DNA from: Faecalicoccus pleomorphus DSM 20574
GTDB lineage: Bacteria; Bacillota_I; Bacilli_A; Erysipelotrichales; Erysipelotrichaceae
Length of the DNA stretch: 64,000 nt
Reading direction: 5' to 3'
Assembly: GCF_000420345.1 (NCBI RefSeq)
Contig: NZ_ATUT01000001.1
Coordinates: 186,001-250,000, forward strand
Part shown: piece by piece, positions 1-8,827 of the stretch
How the letters are laid out: each line of letters opens with the position of its first letter
How positions within the stretch are numbered: the first letter of the stretch is position 1
Notes under the pieces: generated by a model
Database searches by the model: none
What the model was told of the DNA's origin: nothing
Seen by the model: only the letters and a program-made list of their open reading frames with translations
Program-made: the position numbers and the translations under genes

Positions 1-393
1 TTGGTTCAGGCTCGTTATTTGACCCAGCATTTATGCGATAAAATGATACGAGAGCATCAGATGGGACAGCTTGTATCGGTATCCTTGCGTGATACGGAAT
101 TCCACAACATCGTTCGCTCCCAAAATTTAGGACAATATACCAATCAGTTTCCACTGATCTATCAGGCAGTATCCAATTTGATCGAAGAAAATTTTGAACC
201 GATTGGATATCGTCATATCGGAATTCATGTCGGTTCAATCAAAGACCAGGAGAAAATTCTTCATCAACCTTCTATTTTTGAAGTTCCGCAACATGATACA
301 GACTGGATCTTAAACAAGCTGAATCGAAAAATGGATCAACAAGTATTTATGAAAGCGAGTGACCTTTTAAAAAATGGAAATCAACAAAAGTGA
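1..393 (+). CDS. Y-family DNA polymerase, C-terminal part (5' truncated by window)
   Basis: Only the last ~130 residues are inside the window; the frame is open from base 1, so the TTG there is not a trusted start. The segment matches the little-finger (IMS_C) domain of DinB/UvrX-type translesion polymerases and the tail after it: a basic strand-rich region, then a segment reading WILNKLNRKM...VFMKASDLL, which resembles the family's C-terminal 'N-k-kfG...kAs' stretch. The domain grips DNA during lesion bypass; the catalytic palm lies upstream and cannot be seen. The 3' end overlaps the next gene by 20 bases. The DinB versus UvrX-like subfamily cannot be decided from this fragment. Confidence 0.75.
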   Translation: MVQARYLTQHLCDKMIREHQMGQLVSVSLRDTEFHNIVRSQNLGQYTNQFPLIYQAVSNLIEENFEPIGYRHIGIHVGSIKDQEKILHQPSIFEVPQHDTDWILNKLNRKMDQQVFMKASDLLKNGNQQK

Positions 394-1039
394 CTTACGA
401 CTGGACTATTTCTTAGACAAAGAGCGTCCTTTATATCAACATCCAAAGCATTTTCGCTTTAATACCGATACCAAATTATTGGCTAATTTCTGTACGATTC
501 GAAAAGGAGAACGAATTTTAGATATCGGCTGTAATAATGGTGCTTTATTATATGCGTGTGATCAATATGATGTAAAAGAGCTTGTTGGTGTTGAGGTTTT
601 TGATGAAGCGTGTCTGGTTGCACGATATAATGTTGAACATTTTTTTAAGCATCCAACCAAGATCGTATGTTGTAGAGTGCAGGAATATCAGGATGAACCC
701 TTTGATGTAATCGTATCCAATCCACCATATTTTAAGGTCGATGCGACACATCCTGATATTTCCATGGATCCCAGACAAAATGGACGTGTCGAAGTACATT
801 TGACATTAGAAGAGTTGATTAGAAATGCTTCTCGTCTTTTAAAAAGTAACGGGCGTTTTTATTTTGTCCATCGTCCAAATCGCTTCAATGATATCTGCAA
901 GGTTTTATATAAGTATCATTTTCAAATACAAAGCATGCAGGTGGCATACGATCAAAATGTGGCGAAGTCTTTATTGATTGAAGCACGAAAAGAATCGGGA
1001 TGCGACTGCAAGATACTTCAACCTTATTTTATAAAGTGA
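374..1039 (+). CDS. TrmN6/YfiC-like tRNA1(Val) adenine-N6 methyltransferase
   Basis: A 221-residue class I SAM-dependent methyltransferase. The SAM motif is ILDIGCNNGALL (around residue 48) and the N6-adenine signature NPPY is near residue 116. The N-terminal RLDYFLDKERPLYQH and the stretch HFRFNTDTKLLANF are typical of the YfiC/TrmN6 (YabB) family, which methylates A37 of tRNA-Val in E. coli; transfer of that substrate here is by family only. The ATG lies inside the polymerase gene, so translation is probably coupled; no strong ribosome binding site is visible. The next gene starts 12 bases after the stop. Confidence 0.8.
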   Translation: MEINKSDLRLDYFLDKERPLYQHPKHFRFNTDTKLLANFCTIRKGERILDIGCNNGALLYACDQYDVKELVGVEVFDEACLVARYNVEHFFKHPTKIVCCRVQEYQDEPFDVIVSNPPYFKVDATHPDISMDPRQNGRVEVHLTLEELIRNASRLLKSNGRFYFVHRPNRFNDICKVLYKYHFQIQSMQVAYDQNVAKSLLIEARKESGCDCKILQPYFIK

Positions 1040-1051
1040 TAAGATAGTACT

Positions 1052-1957
1052 ATGAATATCAAGGAAGCATATGATGACTATATCATGCAACTAAAAGTGA
1101 TTGAAAATAAGTTTTTGAATACGATAGAGAGCTATCAGAGAAATTTAAATGTCTATTTAAAGTATTTAAAAGATCATGGGATTACAGATATGGAACAAAT
1201 TCATGTACAAATCGTAGAAAACTTTTTGATGATGTATATGGACACACATTCTGCGGCCAGTGGGAATCAGATGCTGTCGTGTATCAAGGGCTTTCATGCT
1301 TATACTGTATTGAATCATCCAACGATCAAGGATCCGGCTGTTTCGATCCGTGGCTTTCAACAAAGTAAGCATTTACCGGTTTACTGTACCAAACAAGATT
1401 TAGAAACGCTTTTTGCCTCTTTTGATCAAAGCGATAAAGGCATTTATGAAAAAACAATCTTGGAGGTACTCTATGGCTGTGGACTTCGTGTCAGTGAACT
1501 TTGTACCCTTACGACCAATCAGATTCATTATGATCAAAAGATCCTGCGAATTCACGGAAAAGGGGATAAAGAAAGAATTGTTCCGATGGCCGATGTTTGT
1601 ATCAATCAGATGAAACTTTATCAAGATCTTGTACGAAGACAATGGCTAACGAATCGAACCGCACTTTTTTTTATCAACGCTAAAGGAAAAGCTTGTAGCC
1701 GACAGTATGTTCATACGTTGATCAAACGAAAAGTTCGAGAATGTGGTTTAGATCCACGTATCTCGGCTCATAGTCTTCGTCACAGCTTTGCGACTCACCT
1801 TTTAGAAGGAGAGAGTGACCTGCGCATTGTACAGGAACTTTTAGGACACAGTGATATTCAAACCACACAAATCTATACGCACATTCAAAATCAAAGATTG
1901 ACAAAAGCGTATGATACGTATTTTAATGGGGTAAGCAAAACAAAGGAGGATAATTGA
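1052..1957 (+). CDS. Tyrosine recombinase XerC/XerD-like
   Basis: A 301-residue phage-type integrase of Xer length. An N-terminal SAM-like core-binding domain (about 1-90) precedes the catalytic domain. All active-site residues can be placed: Arg146 (GLRVSEL), Lys170, His240 and Arg243 (HSLRHSFATHLL), His266 (LLGHSDIQTT) and the nucleophile Tyr275. In Firmicutes such proteins resolve chromosome dimers at dif. The chromosomal context (DNA repair, tRNA modification, Mrp) and lack of mobile neighbours argue for a housekeeping Xer protein rather than an element integrase. XerC and XerD cannot be told apart by eye. The ribosome binding site is weak. Confidence 0.85.
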   Translation: MNIKEAYDDYIMQLKVIENKFLNTIESYQRNLNVYLKYLKDHGITDMEQIHVQIVENFLMMYMDTHSAASGNQMLSCIKGFHAYTVLNHPTIKDPAVSIRGFQQSKHLPVYCTKQDLETLFASFDQSDKGIYEKTILEVLYGCGLRVSELCTLTTNQIHYDQKILRIHGKGDKERIVPMADVCINQMKLYQDLVRRQWLTNRTALFFINAKGKACSRQYVHTLIKRKVRECGLDPRISAHSLRHSFATHLLEGESDLRIVQELLGHSDIQTTQIYTHIQNQRLTKAYDTYFNGVSKTKEDN

Positions 1958-1958
1958 T

Positions 1959-2795
1959 ATGTCTTGTGAAGGATGTCCAAGTAAAGGAAATTGTGGAAAA
2001 GATCAATCGACATGTGGGGTAGAAAACAATCCCAACAATCATATAAAAAATATCGTAGCGATCATGTCCGGAAAAGGTGGAGTTGGTAAATCTACGATTA
2101 CGGTGATGGTAGCTAAGGCTCTTGCGAAAAAAGGGTATAAAGTAGGAATCATGGATGCCGATATTACCGGTCCAAGTATTCCACGATTATTCGCTGCGGA
2201 AAATGAACAGGCTTATGCGACAAAAGAAAACTATATCATTCCGGTTGAGGTTACCGACGGAATTAAGATCATGTCTTTAAACTTTTTAATGAAGAATGAA
2301 AGCGATCCGGTAATCTGGCGTGGTCCTGTTATTGCCGGTGTGGTCAAACAGTTCTACACCGATGTATTATGGGGTGATCTGGATGTGTTATTGATCGATA
2401 TGCCACCTGGAACCGGTGATGTTGCCTTGACAATCATGCAGTCGCTACCGGTATCGGGTGTACTGATGGTATCTACACCACAGCCAATGGTTTCTATGAT
2501 CGTAGCAAAAGCCATTCACATGTGCGAACAAATGCATGTACCGGTATATGGTGTCATCGAAAATATGGCTTATCTGGAATGTCCAAACTGTCTGGAAAAA
2601 ATCGAATTCTATGATACGGCTCAGCTTCATCAGTTCTTTGAGGATACAAAGACAAAGCTTTATGGTACCTTGCCAATGTTGGATCTGATCCGTGATCTGA
2701 ACACATATGCACAATACAATGAAAACCAAAAAGAAATCGTTCATGATTTAATCGATTCGGCTGTCGATCAGCTGATTCAGGATATCGGATGTTAG
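1959..2795 (+). CDS. Mrp/NBP35-family Fe-S cluster carrier ATPase
   Basis: A 278-residue P-loop ATPase of the Mrp/ApbC/NBP35 group, which carries Fe-S clusters to apo-proteins in the cytoplasm. The deviant Walker A, SGKGGVGKST, covers residues 37-46 and the Walker B-like LLIDMPPGTGD is near 145. The cluster-bridging CPNC pair is Cys208/Cys211. There is also a cysteine-rich N-terminus (Cys3, Cys6, Cys12, Cys19), as in NBP35-type members that hold an extra cluster; classical bacterial ApbC has a DUF59 domain there instead. An AAAGGAGG site precedes the ATG, one base after the recombinase gene. The 3' end overlaps the next start by 7 bases. Confidence 0.9.
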   Translation: MSCEGCPSKGNCGKDQSTCGVENNPNNHIKNIVAIMSGKGGVGKSTITVMVAKALAKKGYKVGIMDADITGPSIPRLFAAENEQAYATKENYIIPVEVTDGIKIMSLNFLMKNESDPVIWRGPVIAGVVKQFYTDVLWGDLDVLLIDMPPGTGDVALTIMQSLPVSGVLMVSTPQPMVSMIVAKAIHMCEQMHVPVYGVIENMAYLECPNCLEKIEFYDTAQLHQFFEDTKTKLYGTLPMLDLIRDLNTYAQYNENQKEIVHDLIDSAVDQLIQDIGC

Positions 2796-3415
2796 AATAT
2801 ACTCTGATTCGTAAAAACAACAAAAATCTATATTTGAGGATTCGAGAGGGAAAAGTCGTAGTTACAGCACCTAAAAATGTGTCTAAAGCTTATGTAGATC
2901 AATTTGTGTGTAAGCATCGATCATGGATTGAACAACGTCTTACCACAAGTAAAAAACCATTACAAAACTTAGATACGATTTATATATTTGGTAAACCTTA
3001 TACCATTTGTTTTGATAGCATTACATCAAAGGATCCAATGATCATAAAATGCGGACCGGATATAAAATCCTTTCAAACATGCATTCGTTTGAAGATACAA
3101 GATATTTTCCTGCAACGCTTTAATATGCATTGTGAGCGAATGCATATTAAAGGATTAAAGCTTCGTATCGGCTTCTTCAAAAGCAAATGGGGAAGTTTTC
3201 ATCCGACAAAAAAAGAGATTTCTTTGAATGGAAACCTTGCCTTTACGGATATAGAATGCTTAGATGCGATCATCATTCATGAACTTTGTCATGTTTCATA
3301 TCGAAATCATTCGTCTGCATTTTATAAAGAAGTTTTACATTGGATGCCAAATTATAAAGAGGTACATAAACGATTAAACTCTTATGAAATACCTATACTA
3401 AAAAAAGACGCTTAG
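2789..3415 (+). CDS. YgjP-like (DUF45) zinc metallopeptidase
   Basis: A 208-residue protein of the YgjP/DUF45 family. The zinc site is HELCH (residues 164-168) with a third ligand at His174 (YRNH). The family features LRIREGKVVVTAP near the N-terminus and FFKSKWGSFHPTKKEISLN before the zinc helix are present. Members are predicted soluble metalloproteases; no substrate is established. The ATG lies in the last codons of mrp, suggesting coupled translation. Its 3' end forms one arm of a terminator hairpin shared with the convergent purB gene. Confidence 0.85.
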   Translation: MLEYTLIRKNNKNLYLRIREGKVVVTAPKNVSKAYVDQFVCKHRSWIEQRLTTSKKPLQNLDTIYIFGKPYTICFDSITSKDPMIIKCGPDIKSFQTCIRLKIQDIFLQRFNMHCERMHIKGLKLRIGFFKSKWGSFHPTKKEISLNGNLAFTDIECLDAIIIHELCHVSYRNHSSAFYKEVLHWMPNYKEVHKRLNSYEIPILKKDA

Positions 3416-3422
3416 CGTCTTA
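3401..3422 (-). terminator. Intrinsic terminator of purC-purB, overlapping both convergent stop codons
   Basis: The perfect inverted repeat AAGACGC / GCGTCTT (3405-3421) has a three-base loop and, on the minus strand, is followed by a run of T (complement of 3401-3406). It includes the last codons of the DUF45 gene and the purB stop. On the plus strand there is no T-run, so it should mainly end purB transcription. Confidence 0.8.
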
Positions 3423-4850
3423 TACGTTGATTTCAGCGTGTAAGCCTAATACGTCTTTTTCTTTTGTCAAAATTGGATCGACATGTTCGCCAAAGAATTC
3501 TTCCGTCTGTTGTACAGAACGACCAACAAACTTTGATGGATCCATGATCGAAAGAATTTGTTCTTTTGTCATACCAAATTTAGGATCACCTGCGATACGA
3601 TCAATCAAATCGTTTGGTTTTCCTTCTTCTTTGACAACTTTTCCGGCTGCCATAGAATGCTGACGAATCAATTCATGAAGTTCCTGACGATCGCCACCGG
3701 CTTTGACCGCATCCATCATGATATTTTCGGTAGCCATGAAAGGAAGCTCTTTTTGAAGATTGGCTTCGATGACTTTTGGATACACAACTAAACCATCTGT
3801 GATGTTTAAGTACAAATCCAGGATGCCATCAGTAGCTAAGAAGGCTTCCGCAATGCTGATACGTTTATTGGCGGAATCATCCAAGGTTCTTTCAAACCAT
3901 TGCGTGCTGGCAGTAATGGCCGGGTTTAACGCATCACACATGACATAGTTGCTTAAAGCGGCAATACGTTCAGAACGCATAGGATTGCGCTTATAAGCCA
4001 TAGCACTGGAACCAATCTGACCTTTTTCAAAAGGTTCCTCAATTTCCTTCATGTGCTGCAGCAGGCGAATATCGTTGCTAAACTTATGTGCACTTTGCGC
4101 GATGCCCACCAGAACACTCAAGACCTGCGTGTCGTATTTTCGTGTATAAGTCTGCCCGGAAACAGGGAAGTAAGCATCATAACCAAGTTTTTCACAAATC
4201 TTTGCATCCAGGGCTTTTACTTTATCGGTATCACCTTCAAAAAGCTCCATAAAGCTTGCCTGTGTGCCGGTAGTTCCTTTACATCCTAAAAGTTTTTTAT
4301 TTTCCAAGAGATGTTCGATCTCCAGATAATCCATATACAAATCTTGCACCCATAAGCTGGCTCGCTTACCAACGGTAGTTGGCTGGGCCGGTTGAAAATG
4401 CGTGAAAGCTAAACAAGGCATATCCTTATACTTTAACGCAAATGTTTTTAATTCAGCCAAAATGTTCACGATCTTGGTTTGAACTAAACGCAAGGCTTCA
4501 TGCATGATGATTAAATCGGTATTATCTCCGACATAACAGGAAGTAGCACCTAAATGAATGATTCCTTTTGCCTTAGGGCATTGTTGTCCATAAGCATAAA
4601 CGTGAGACATTACATCATGACGCACGATCTTTTCACGCTCTTTAGCAACATCGTAATTGATATCATCTTTATGTTCAATCAGTTCGTCGATCTGCTCATC
4701 AGTGATATCCAAACCGAGTTCTTTTTCACTTTGTGCAAGTGCAATCCAGAGCTTTCTCCATGTCTTGAATTTTTTATCGTTGGAGAAAATAGCCTGCATT
4801 TCTTTTGAGGCATATCTCTGAGAAAGAGGAGACTGATAAAATTCATTCAT
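3420..4850 (-). CDS. purB: Adenylosuccinate lyase
   Basis: A 476-residue member of the fumarase/aspartase superfamily. It performs two purine steps, SAICAR to AICAR and adenylosuccinate to AMP, releasing fumarate. The signature loop GSSAMAYKRNPM contains the catalytic serine and SxxMxxKxNP pattern; the conserved segment THFQPAQPTT is also present. The ATG at 4850, one base after the purC stop, is preferred over TTG 4862 or GTG 4859, which would overlap purC. It forms a two-gene purine operon with purC and is followed by an intrinsic terminator. Confidence 0.95.
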   Translation of the reverse strand: MNEFYQSPLSQRYASKEMQAIFSNDKKFKTWRKLWIALAQSEKELGLDITDEQIDELIEHKDDINYDVAKEREKIVRHDVMSHVYAYGQQCPKAKGIIHLGATSCYVGDNTDLIIMHEALRLVQTKIVNILAELKTFALKYKDMPCLAFTHFQPAQPTTVGKRASLWVQDLYMDYLEIEHLLENKKLLGCKGTTGTQASFMELFEGDTDKVKALDAKICEKLGYDAYFPVSGQTYTRKYDTQVLSVLVGIAQSAHKFSNDIRLLQHMKEIEEPFEKGQIGSSAMAYKRNPMRSERIAALSNYVMCDALNPAITASTQWFERTLDDSANKRISIAEAFLATDGILDLYLNITDGLVVYPKVIEANLQKELPFMATENIMMDAVKAGGDRQELHELIRQHSMAAGKVVKEEGKPNDLIDRIAGDPKFGMTKEQILSIMDPSKFVGRSVQQTEEFFGEHVDPILTKEKDVLGLHAEINV

Positions 4851-4851
4851 T

Positions 4852-5565
4852 CTATTCACCAAACCCCATTCGTTTAAAGACTTCCTGATAAGCGCCTTCC
4901 GGATCCCCTAAATCACGACGGAATGTGTCTTTATCCAAATGTTTACCTGTTTTCATATCCCAATAGCGACATGTATCTGGACTGATTTCATCCGCAAGAA
5001 CAATTTGTCCATCGCTTGTTTTTCCAAATTCCAGTTTAAAGTCGATCAGTTCGATGCCAATCTGGGCAAAGAAATCTTTAAGCACATCATTCACTGTAAA
5101 GGCATATTTTGTGATCGTATCGATTTCTTCCTGTGTGGCAGCACCGATGGCTTTAGCCATATAAGAGTTGATCAGCGGATCCCCTAAATCGTCATCTTTA
5201 TAGCTGAATTCCAAAGTAGAGCATTTTAATTCAGTTCCTTCCGGAATTCCTAAGCGTTTGGAAAAGCTTCCGGCTGCCTTATTACGAATGATCACTTCCA
5301 ATGGAATGATCGAAACACGTTTTACCACTGTACGACGATCATCCAGCTCTTCTACAAAGTGTGTTGGTACACCTTTTTCTTCCAAAACCTTCATCAAGTA
5401 GTTTGTCATGCGGTTGTTGATGGCACCTTTTCCAACGATCGTACCTTTCTTTTGACCATTAAATGCTGTCGCATCATCTTTGTAGTCAACGATCACACAG
5501 TTTGGATCGTCTGTGGCATAGACTTTTTTGGCCTTACCTTCGTAAATCATGTCCATTTGTTTCAT
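4852..5565 (-). CDS. purC: Phosphoribosylaminoimidazole-succinocarboxamide synthase (SAICAR synthetase)
   Basis: This enzyme joins aspartate to CAIR with ATP in de novo purine synthesis. Diagnostic segments are IYEGKAKKVY at the N-terminus, VDYKDDATAFNGQKKG, and LIDFKLEFG...LADEISPDTCRYWD near the C-terminus. A GGAGG site sits correctly before the ATG at 5565 (MKQMDMIYEG), so the longer reading from 5580 is rejected: that ATG overlaps the ribosome binding site. The product is about 237 residues, the normal family size. It is first in the purC-purB operon. Confidence 0.95.
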   Translation of the reverse strand: MKQMDMIYEGKAKKVYATDDPNCVIVDYKDDATAFNGQKKGTIVGKGAINNRMTNYLMKVLEEKGVPTHFVEELDDRRTVVKRVSIIPLEVIIRNKAAGSFSKRLGIPEGTELKCSTLEFSYKDDDLGDPLINSYMAKAIGAATQEEIDTITKYAFTVNDVLKDFFAQIGIELIDFKLEFGKTSDGQIVLADEISPDTCRYWDMKTGKHLDKDTFRRDLGDPEGAYQEVFKRMGFGE

Positions 5566-5593
5566 GTCATTATCCTCCATCTGTAACAGTACT

Positions 5594-5622
5594 ATTATAC
5601 TTTAGTGATATAGGCAATTCAA
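5594..5622 (-). promoter_or_regulatory. Sigma-A type promoter of purC-purB
   Basis: On the minus strand, TTGAAT (5622-5617) and TATAAT (5599-5594) are separated by 17 bases, about 30 bases upstream of the purC start. No obvious purine riboswitch fits in the short leader. Confidence 0.65.
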
Positions 5623-5741
5623 TGTCAATTTCCCAACGTTTCACTTTTTTAGAGAGCTATTTTCTTGAACAAGAAACACTTTTGAACATGAAATCTGTCT
5701 GGAGAAAAAGGTATTCTATAGATACTGCTAGACACATATTG

Positions 5742-5747
5742 TATAAT
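5742..5747 (+). promoter_or_regulatory. Probable -10 element of the murT operon
   Basis: TATAAT lies 20 bases before the murT ATG, preceded by TTG. No convincing -35 hexamer is visible at 17-base spacing, so this is a weak single-element call. Confidence 0.4.
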
Positions 5748-5767
5748 AGGGGATGGGAGCGTGAAGT

Positions 5768-7084
5768 ATGAAAACATTATCGATAGTATCGACAAAATTA
5801 AGTGCCTTTCTTTTACGATTGATTGGCCGTGGTGGTTCTTTACCAGGCTCAATCGGTTTAAAAATAGATTCAAATATTTTATCTAAATTATCCTTTTCCG
5901 GCCCTATCATTCTTGTCACCGGAACAAACGGAAAAACAAGTACCGCCAATATGATTGCCGATGTTTTATCAACAGCCGGATACGATGTGATTTCCAATCG
6001 AAAAGGCGATAATTTAAAAGCCGGTATCGTAACTACTTTATTGACACAGGCAACACTTACAGGAAAAGTAAAAGCCAACGCCTGTGTTCTGGAAGTTGAT
6101 GAATTAAACATTCGACATATTTTACCGGCAATACCGGTTACGGCCCTGGTTGTAAATAACTTTTTCAGAGATCAGTTAGATCGTGCCAGAGAAATGGAGC
6201 AGTTGATTCATTCCATTGAAAATGTACTGCCTGAGTATGATAAAGAATTGATTTTGAACGGAAATGATCCTAATGTACTACGTTTAGCACTTTGTGCACC
6301 AAAAGCGCATTGTACATATTTTGGAATTGACAAAAATCAATATTCTGTGGCATCCACTAAAGAGGCCAGTGAAGGAAAGTTCTGTCCAAAATGTGGCCGT
6401 AAACTGGAATATGAGTATTACCAGTATTCACATATCGGTTCTTTCCACTGTTCAAATTGTGATTTTAAAACACCATCACTGGATGTTTGTTTACAAAATA
6501 TTGATCTGGAAAAGGAAACATTTGTGTACGACAATCAAACCATACATTCACCATATGAAGGGATGTATTCCATGTATAATTGTGCTGCCGTGATTGCCCT
6601 TGCGCAGTTTTTACACATCGATATAAAACATGTCTTGTATGTCTTTCAACATGCACCGCAGCCAAAGGGAAGAAATGAGCATTTCAAGAAAGATCAAAAG
6701 GAATGTATTTTGAATTTGATCAAAAATCCAACCGGTGCCAATGAAGTCATGAAAGTTATTGATAAGGATGAAGATGATAAGGTTGTCTGTATCGTTTTAA
6801 ACGATCATGAGCAAGATGGTACGGATGTCAGTTGGATCTACGATACTTTCTTTGAAAAGGTTTGTAAGCCTTCGACAAAAAAAGTCGTTTGTACAGGAAC
6901 CAGAGCCTATGATATGGCTTTGCGCATCTATTATGAAAACTATAAGGGACCGATTGAAATTGCCGAATCAATCGAGCAAGCTATTCATTCCTCTCTTTCT
7001 GACAGTTTAAAATGTTATGCGATTGCGACATATACGGCTTTGTTGCCAACGCGAAACGCCATAGTAAAGGAGATGTCAAAATGA
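5768..7084 (+). CDS. murT: Lipid II isoglutaminyl synthase, Mur ligase subunit
   Basis: MurT pairs with GatD to amidate the D-glutamate of lipid II stem peptide to isoglutamine at the inner face of the membrane. The 438-residue protein has a Mur-ligase ATP site TGTNGKTST (51-59), a central domain with a four-cysteine zinc ribbon (Cys206, Cys209, Cys228, Cys231) inserted as in known MurT proteins, and a C-terminal DUF1727 domain. A GGGAG site lies 8 bases before the ATG. The stop overlaps the gatD start by ATGA, which supports a coupled MurT-GatD complex. Confidence 0.95.
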   Translation: MKTLSIVSTKLSAFLLRLIGRGGSLPGSIGLKIDSNILSKLSFSGPIILVTGTNGKTSTANMIADVLSTAGYDVISNRKGDNLKAGIVTTLLTQATLTGKVKANACVLEVDELNIRHILPAIPVTALVVNNFFRDQLDRAREMEQLIHSIENVLPEYDKELILNGNDPNVLRLALCAPKAHCTYFGIDKNQYSVASTKEASEGKFCPKCGRKLEYEYYQYSHIGSFHCSNCDFKTPSLDVCLQNIDLEKETFVYDNQTIHSPYEGMYSMYNCAAVIALAQFLHIDIKHVLYVFQHAPQPKGRNEHFKKDQKECILNLIKNPTGANEVMKVIDKDEDDKVVCIVLNDHEQDGTDVSWIYDTFFEKVCKPSTKKVVCTGTRAYDMALRIYYENYKGPIEIAESIEQAIHSSLSDSLKCYAIATYTALLPTRNAIVKEMSK

Positions 7085-7830
7085 GCCTCTCAATAAAAGT
7101 ATGTTGGATGTATCATGACATCATGGATCTTTACGGAGACAAAGGAAACATGATGGTCTTACAAAAGCGATGTGAAGATCGCCAGATTGATTTTCACCTG
7201 GAAACTTGTGCTATTGGTGAAAAGAAAGATCTTTCTTCGTTCGATCTGGTGTTTTTAGGTGGCGGTGCCGATAAAGAACAGATCAGTTTAATTCCTGATT
7301 TATTAAAACGTAAAGAAAACATCCGGAAAGCCATGGATGAAAACACCTTTATTTTATTAATCTGTGGCGGTTATCAGCTCTTTGGTCAATACTATATTGC
7401 CGCCGATGGATCTCGTATTGAAGGTCTTAAATTTTATAATTATTATACGGATACCGGAAAGCAGGGAACTCGTTGTATCGGAAACATCATCATTGATGCA
7501 AAATTAGATGAGCTGCATACAAAGATCATCGGTTTTGAAAACCATGGCGGGCAAACATTACATGTTACACATCCACTTGGTAAAGTCTTACATGGGTTTG
7601 GTAATGCCTTTGATGCCGGCTATGAAGGATTTTATGATGGGAAGATTCTGGGTACTTATCTGCATGGGCCTTTATTGCCTAAAAATCCAGATGTTGCGGA
7701 CTTTGTGATCACAAAAGCCATTCAGAAAAGAAATCCTGATTTTACGATAAACGATTTAAAACCGTTGGATAATACGTTTGAGGAAAACGCAAGAAAGGCG
7801 TTATTAAAGCGATTCCAGATTCAGGAATAG
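7081..7830 (+). CDS. gatD: Lipid II isoglutaminyl synthase, glutamine amidotransferase subunit
   Basis: A class I glutamine amidotransferase (CobB/CobQ-like) of about 249 residues that releases ammonia from glutamine for MurT. The nucleophile is Cys95 in LLICGGYQLFG, and the histidine is in GTYLHGPLL near the C-terminus. The ATG at 7081 has an AAGGAG site and overlaps murT by four bases; a longer frame from 7012 lies inside murT and is not preferred. A lipoprotein gene follows after 13 bases and is probably co-transcribed. Confidence 0.95.
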   Translation: MSLSIKVCWMYHDIMDLYGDKGNMMVLQKRCEDRQIDFHLETCAIGEKKDLSSFDLVFLGGGADKEQISLIPDLLKRKENIRKAMDENTFILLICGGYQLFGQYYIAADGSRIEGLKFYNYYTDTGKQGTRCIGNIIIDAKLDELHTKIIGFENHGGQTLHVTHPLGKVLHGFGNAFDAGYEGFYDGKILGTYLHGPLLPKNPDVADFVITKAIQKRNPDFTINDLKPLDNTFEENARKALLKRFQIQE

Positions 7831-7843
7831 GAGGAAGTGTTTT

Positions 7844-8767
7844 ATGAAGAAAATACTGTCTGTATTATGTTCGATCTTTATCATTTTACTGCTTACCGGT
7901 TGTCAAACAAAGGATCCGACAATCTCTTTAAAAAAAGATGTAACCTTTGAATTAAAAGATGTTATGACGATTACCAACGATGAATCCAATTCAATCTATT
8001 ATTACTATATGGCAACGATCACCAACGATTCAAAGGATACCTATTCGACCAATGATGTTGTATATTCCATAACCGATGATGGCAAAGAGCATTTAAATCC
8101 CATTGATCAACATGAATCGATGCCGATCACAACGGTCTTACCAGAACAAACTGCCTATGTCTATGGATATATCGGCTTCCCCAATAATAATCAAAATGAC
8201 ATGGGATTCTATTTTAAGGATTCAGGTGAGTTCTTATCCTTTAACAACGTTAATGTTCGTAAGGCAACGAATCAAGATATCAAAGAATCAGAGGATTTGA
8301 AATTTACGATGTACGAAGACAATGCCTTAAAGATCGAAATCAATGCCGAGGATGTAAAAGCACAGTTTGAAAATGGAAAGACAACACTATCGGATTTGAA
8401 GATCACATATACCAATAAAACCGAACAACAGATCGTTGTTCCTTATCTGGTACCTAAAGCCGATCTAAACGGAATCTTACTTACAAATTATACGGATAAA
8501 GGTGATTTTTCTTCCATGAATGAAGATCAAATTAAAAAATTTGATTTTACGACCAACGGATTAGCCCCTAAGACTGATCCAATTGAGGGTAAAGCTTTTG
8601 GATACATGGTTGAATATTTAGATCCGGAGCAAAGCATAGAATGTAACGTTGGTTTTACATTTGAGAATGCTGCCATCAACTATCAAAGCAAGAATAAAGA
8701 TTGCTTCGATATTCATCTGGTTTCCAGTGCATTTGGCATTACGCATGATATGACGGTTTCTTATTAA
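7844..8767 (+). CDS. Predicted lipoprotein of unknown function
   Basis: A 307-residue secreted protein with a type II signal peptide: MKK, a hydrophobic stretch, then the lipobox LLTGC with lipidated Cys20. The mature part is rich in Asp, Asn, Thr and Tyr and looks like two beta-rich domains: about 25-145 (phrases such as MATITNDSKDTYSTND) and about 165-300 (KITYTNKTEQQIVV). That is the style of Ig-like DUF4352 lipoproteins, but I cannot name a family. It has a strong AGGAGG site, sits directly after gatD and ends in a terminator, so it is likely the third gene of the murT-gatD operon and may act in the envelope. Confidence 0.7.
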   Translation: MKKILSVLCSIFIILLLTGCQTKDPTISLKKDVTFELKDVMTITNDESNSIYYYYMATITNDSKDTYSTNDVVYSITDDGKEHLNPIDQHESMPITTVLPEQTAYVYGYIGFPNNNQNDMGFYFKDSGEFLSFNNVNVRKATNQDIKESEDLKFTMYEDNALKIEINAEDVKAQFENGKTTLSDLKITYTNKTEQQIVVPYLVPKADLNGILLTNYTDKGDFSSMNEDQIKKFDFTTNGLAPKTDPIEGKAFGYMVEYLDPEQSIECNVGFTFENAAINYQSKNKDCFDIHLVSSAFGITHDMTVSY

Positions 8768-8777
8768 TAACACAAAC

Positions 8778-8827
8778 AAGACAGGACGATTTGAATACAG
8801 TTTTCAAAATACTCCTGTCTTTTTTTA
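8778..8827. terminator. Bidirectional terminator between the lipoprotein gene and the lacI-type gene
   Basis: AAGACAGGA (8778-8786) pairs with TCCTGTCTT (8813-8821), followed by a T-run on the plus strand. The internal GAATACAGTTTTCAAAATAC segment may add loop structure. On the minus strand the hairpin follows the regulator stop codon. Confidence 0.75.

Noticed and set aside
1052-1957. Integrase of a mobile element
   Set aside because: Xer-like length, housekeeping neighbours and no att-like repeats or cargo genes argue against it.
5463-5771. Plus-strand frame of about 102 codons upstream of murT
   Set aside because: It lies opposite purC and over both promoters, and its translation resembles no family.
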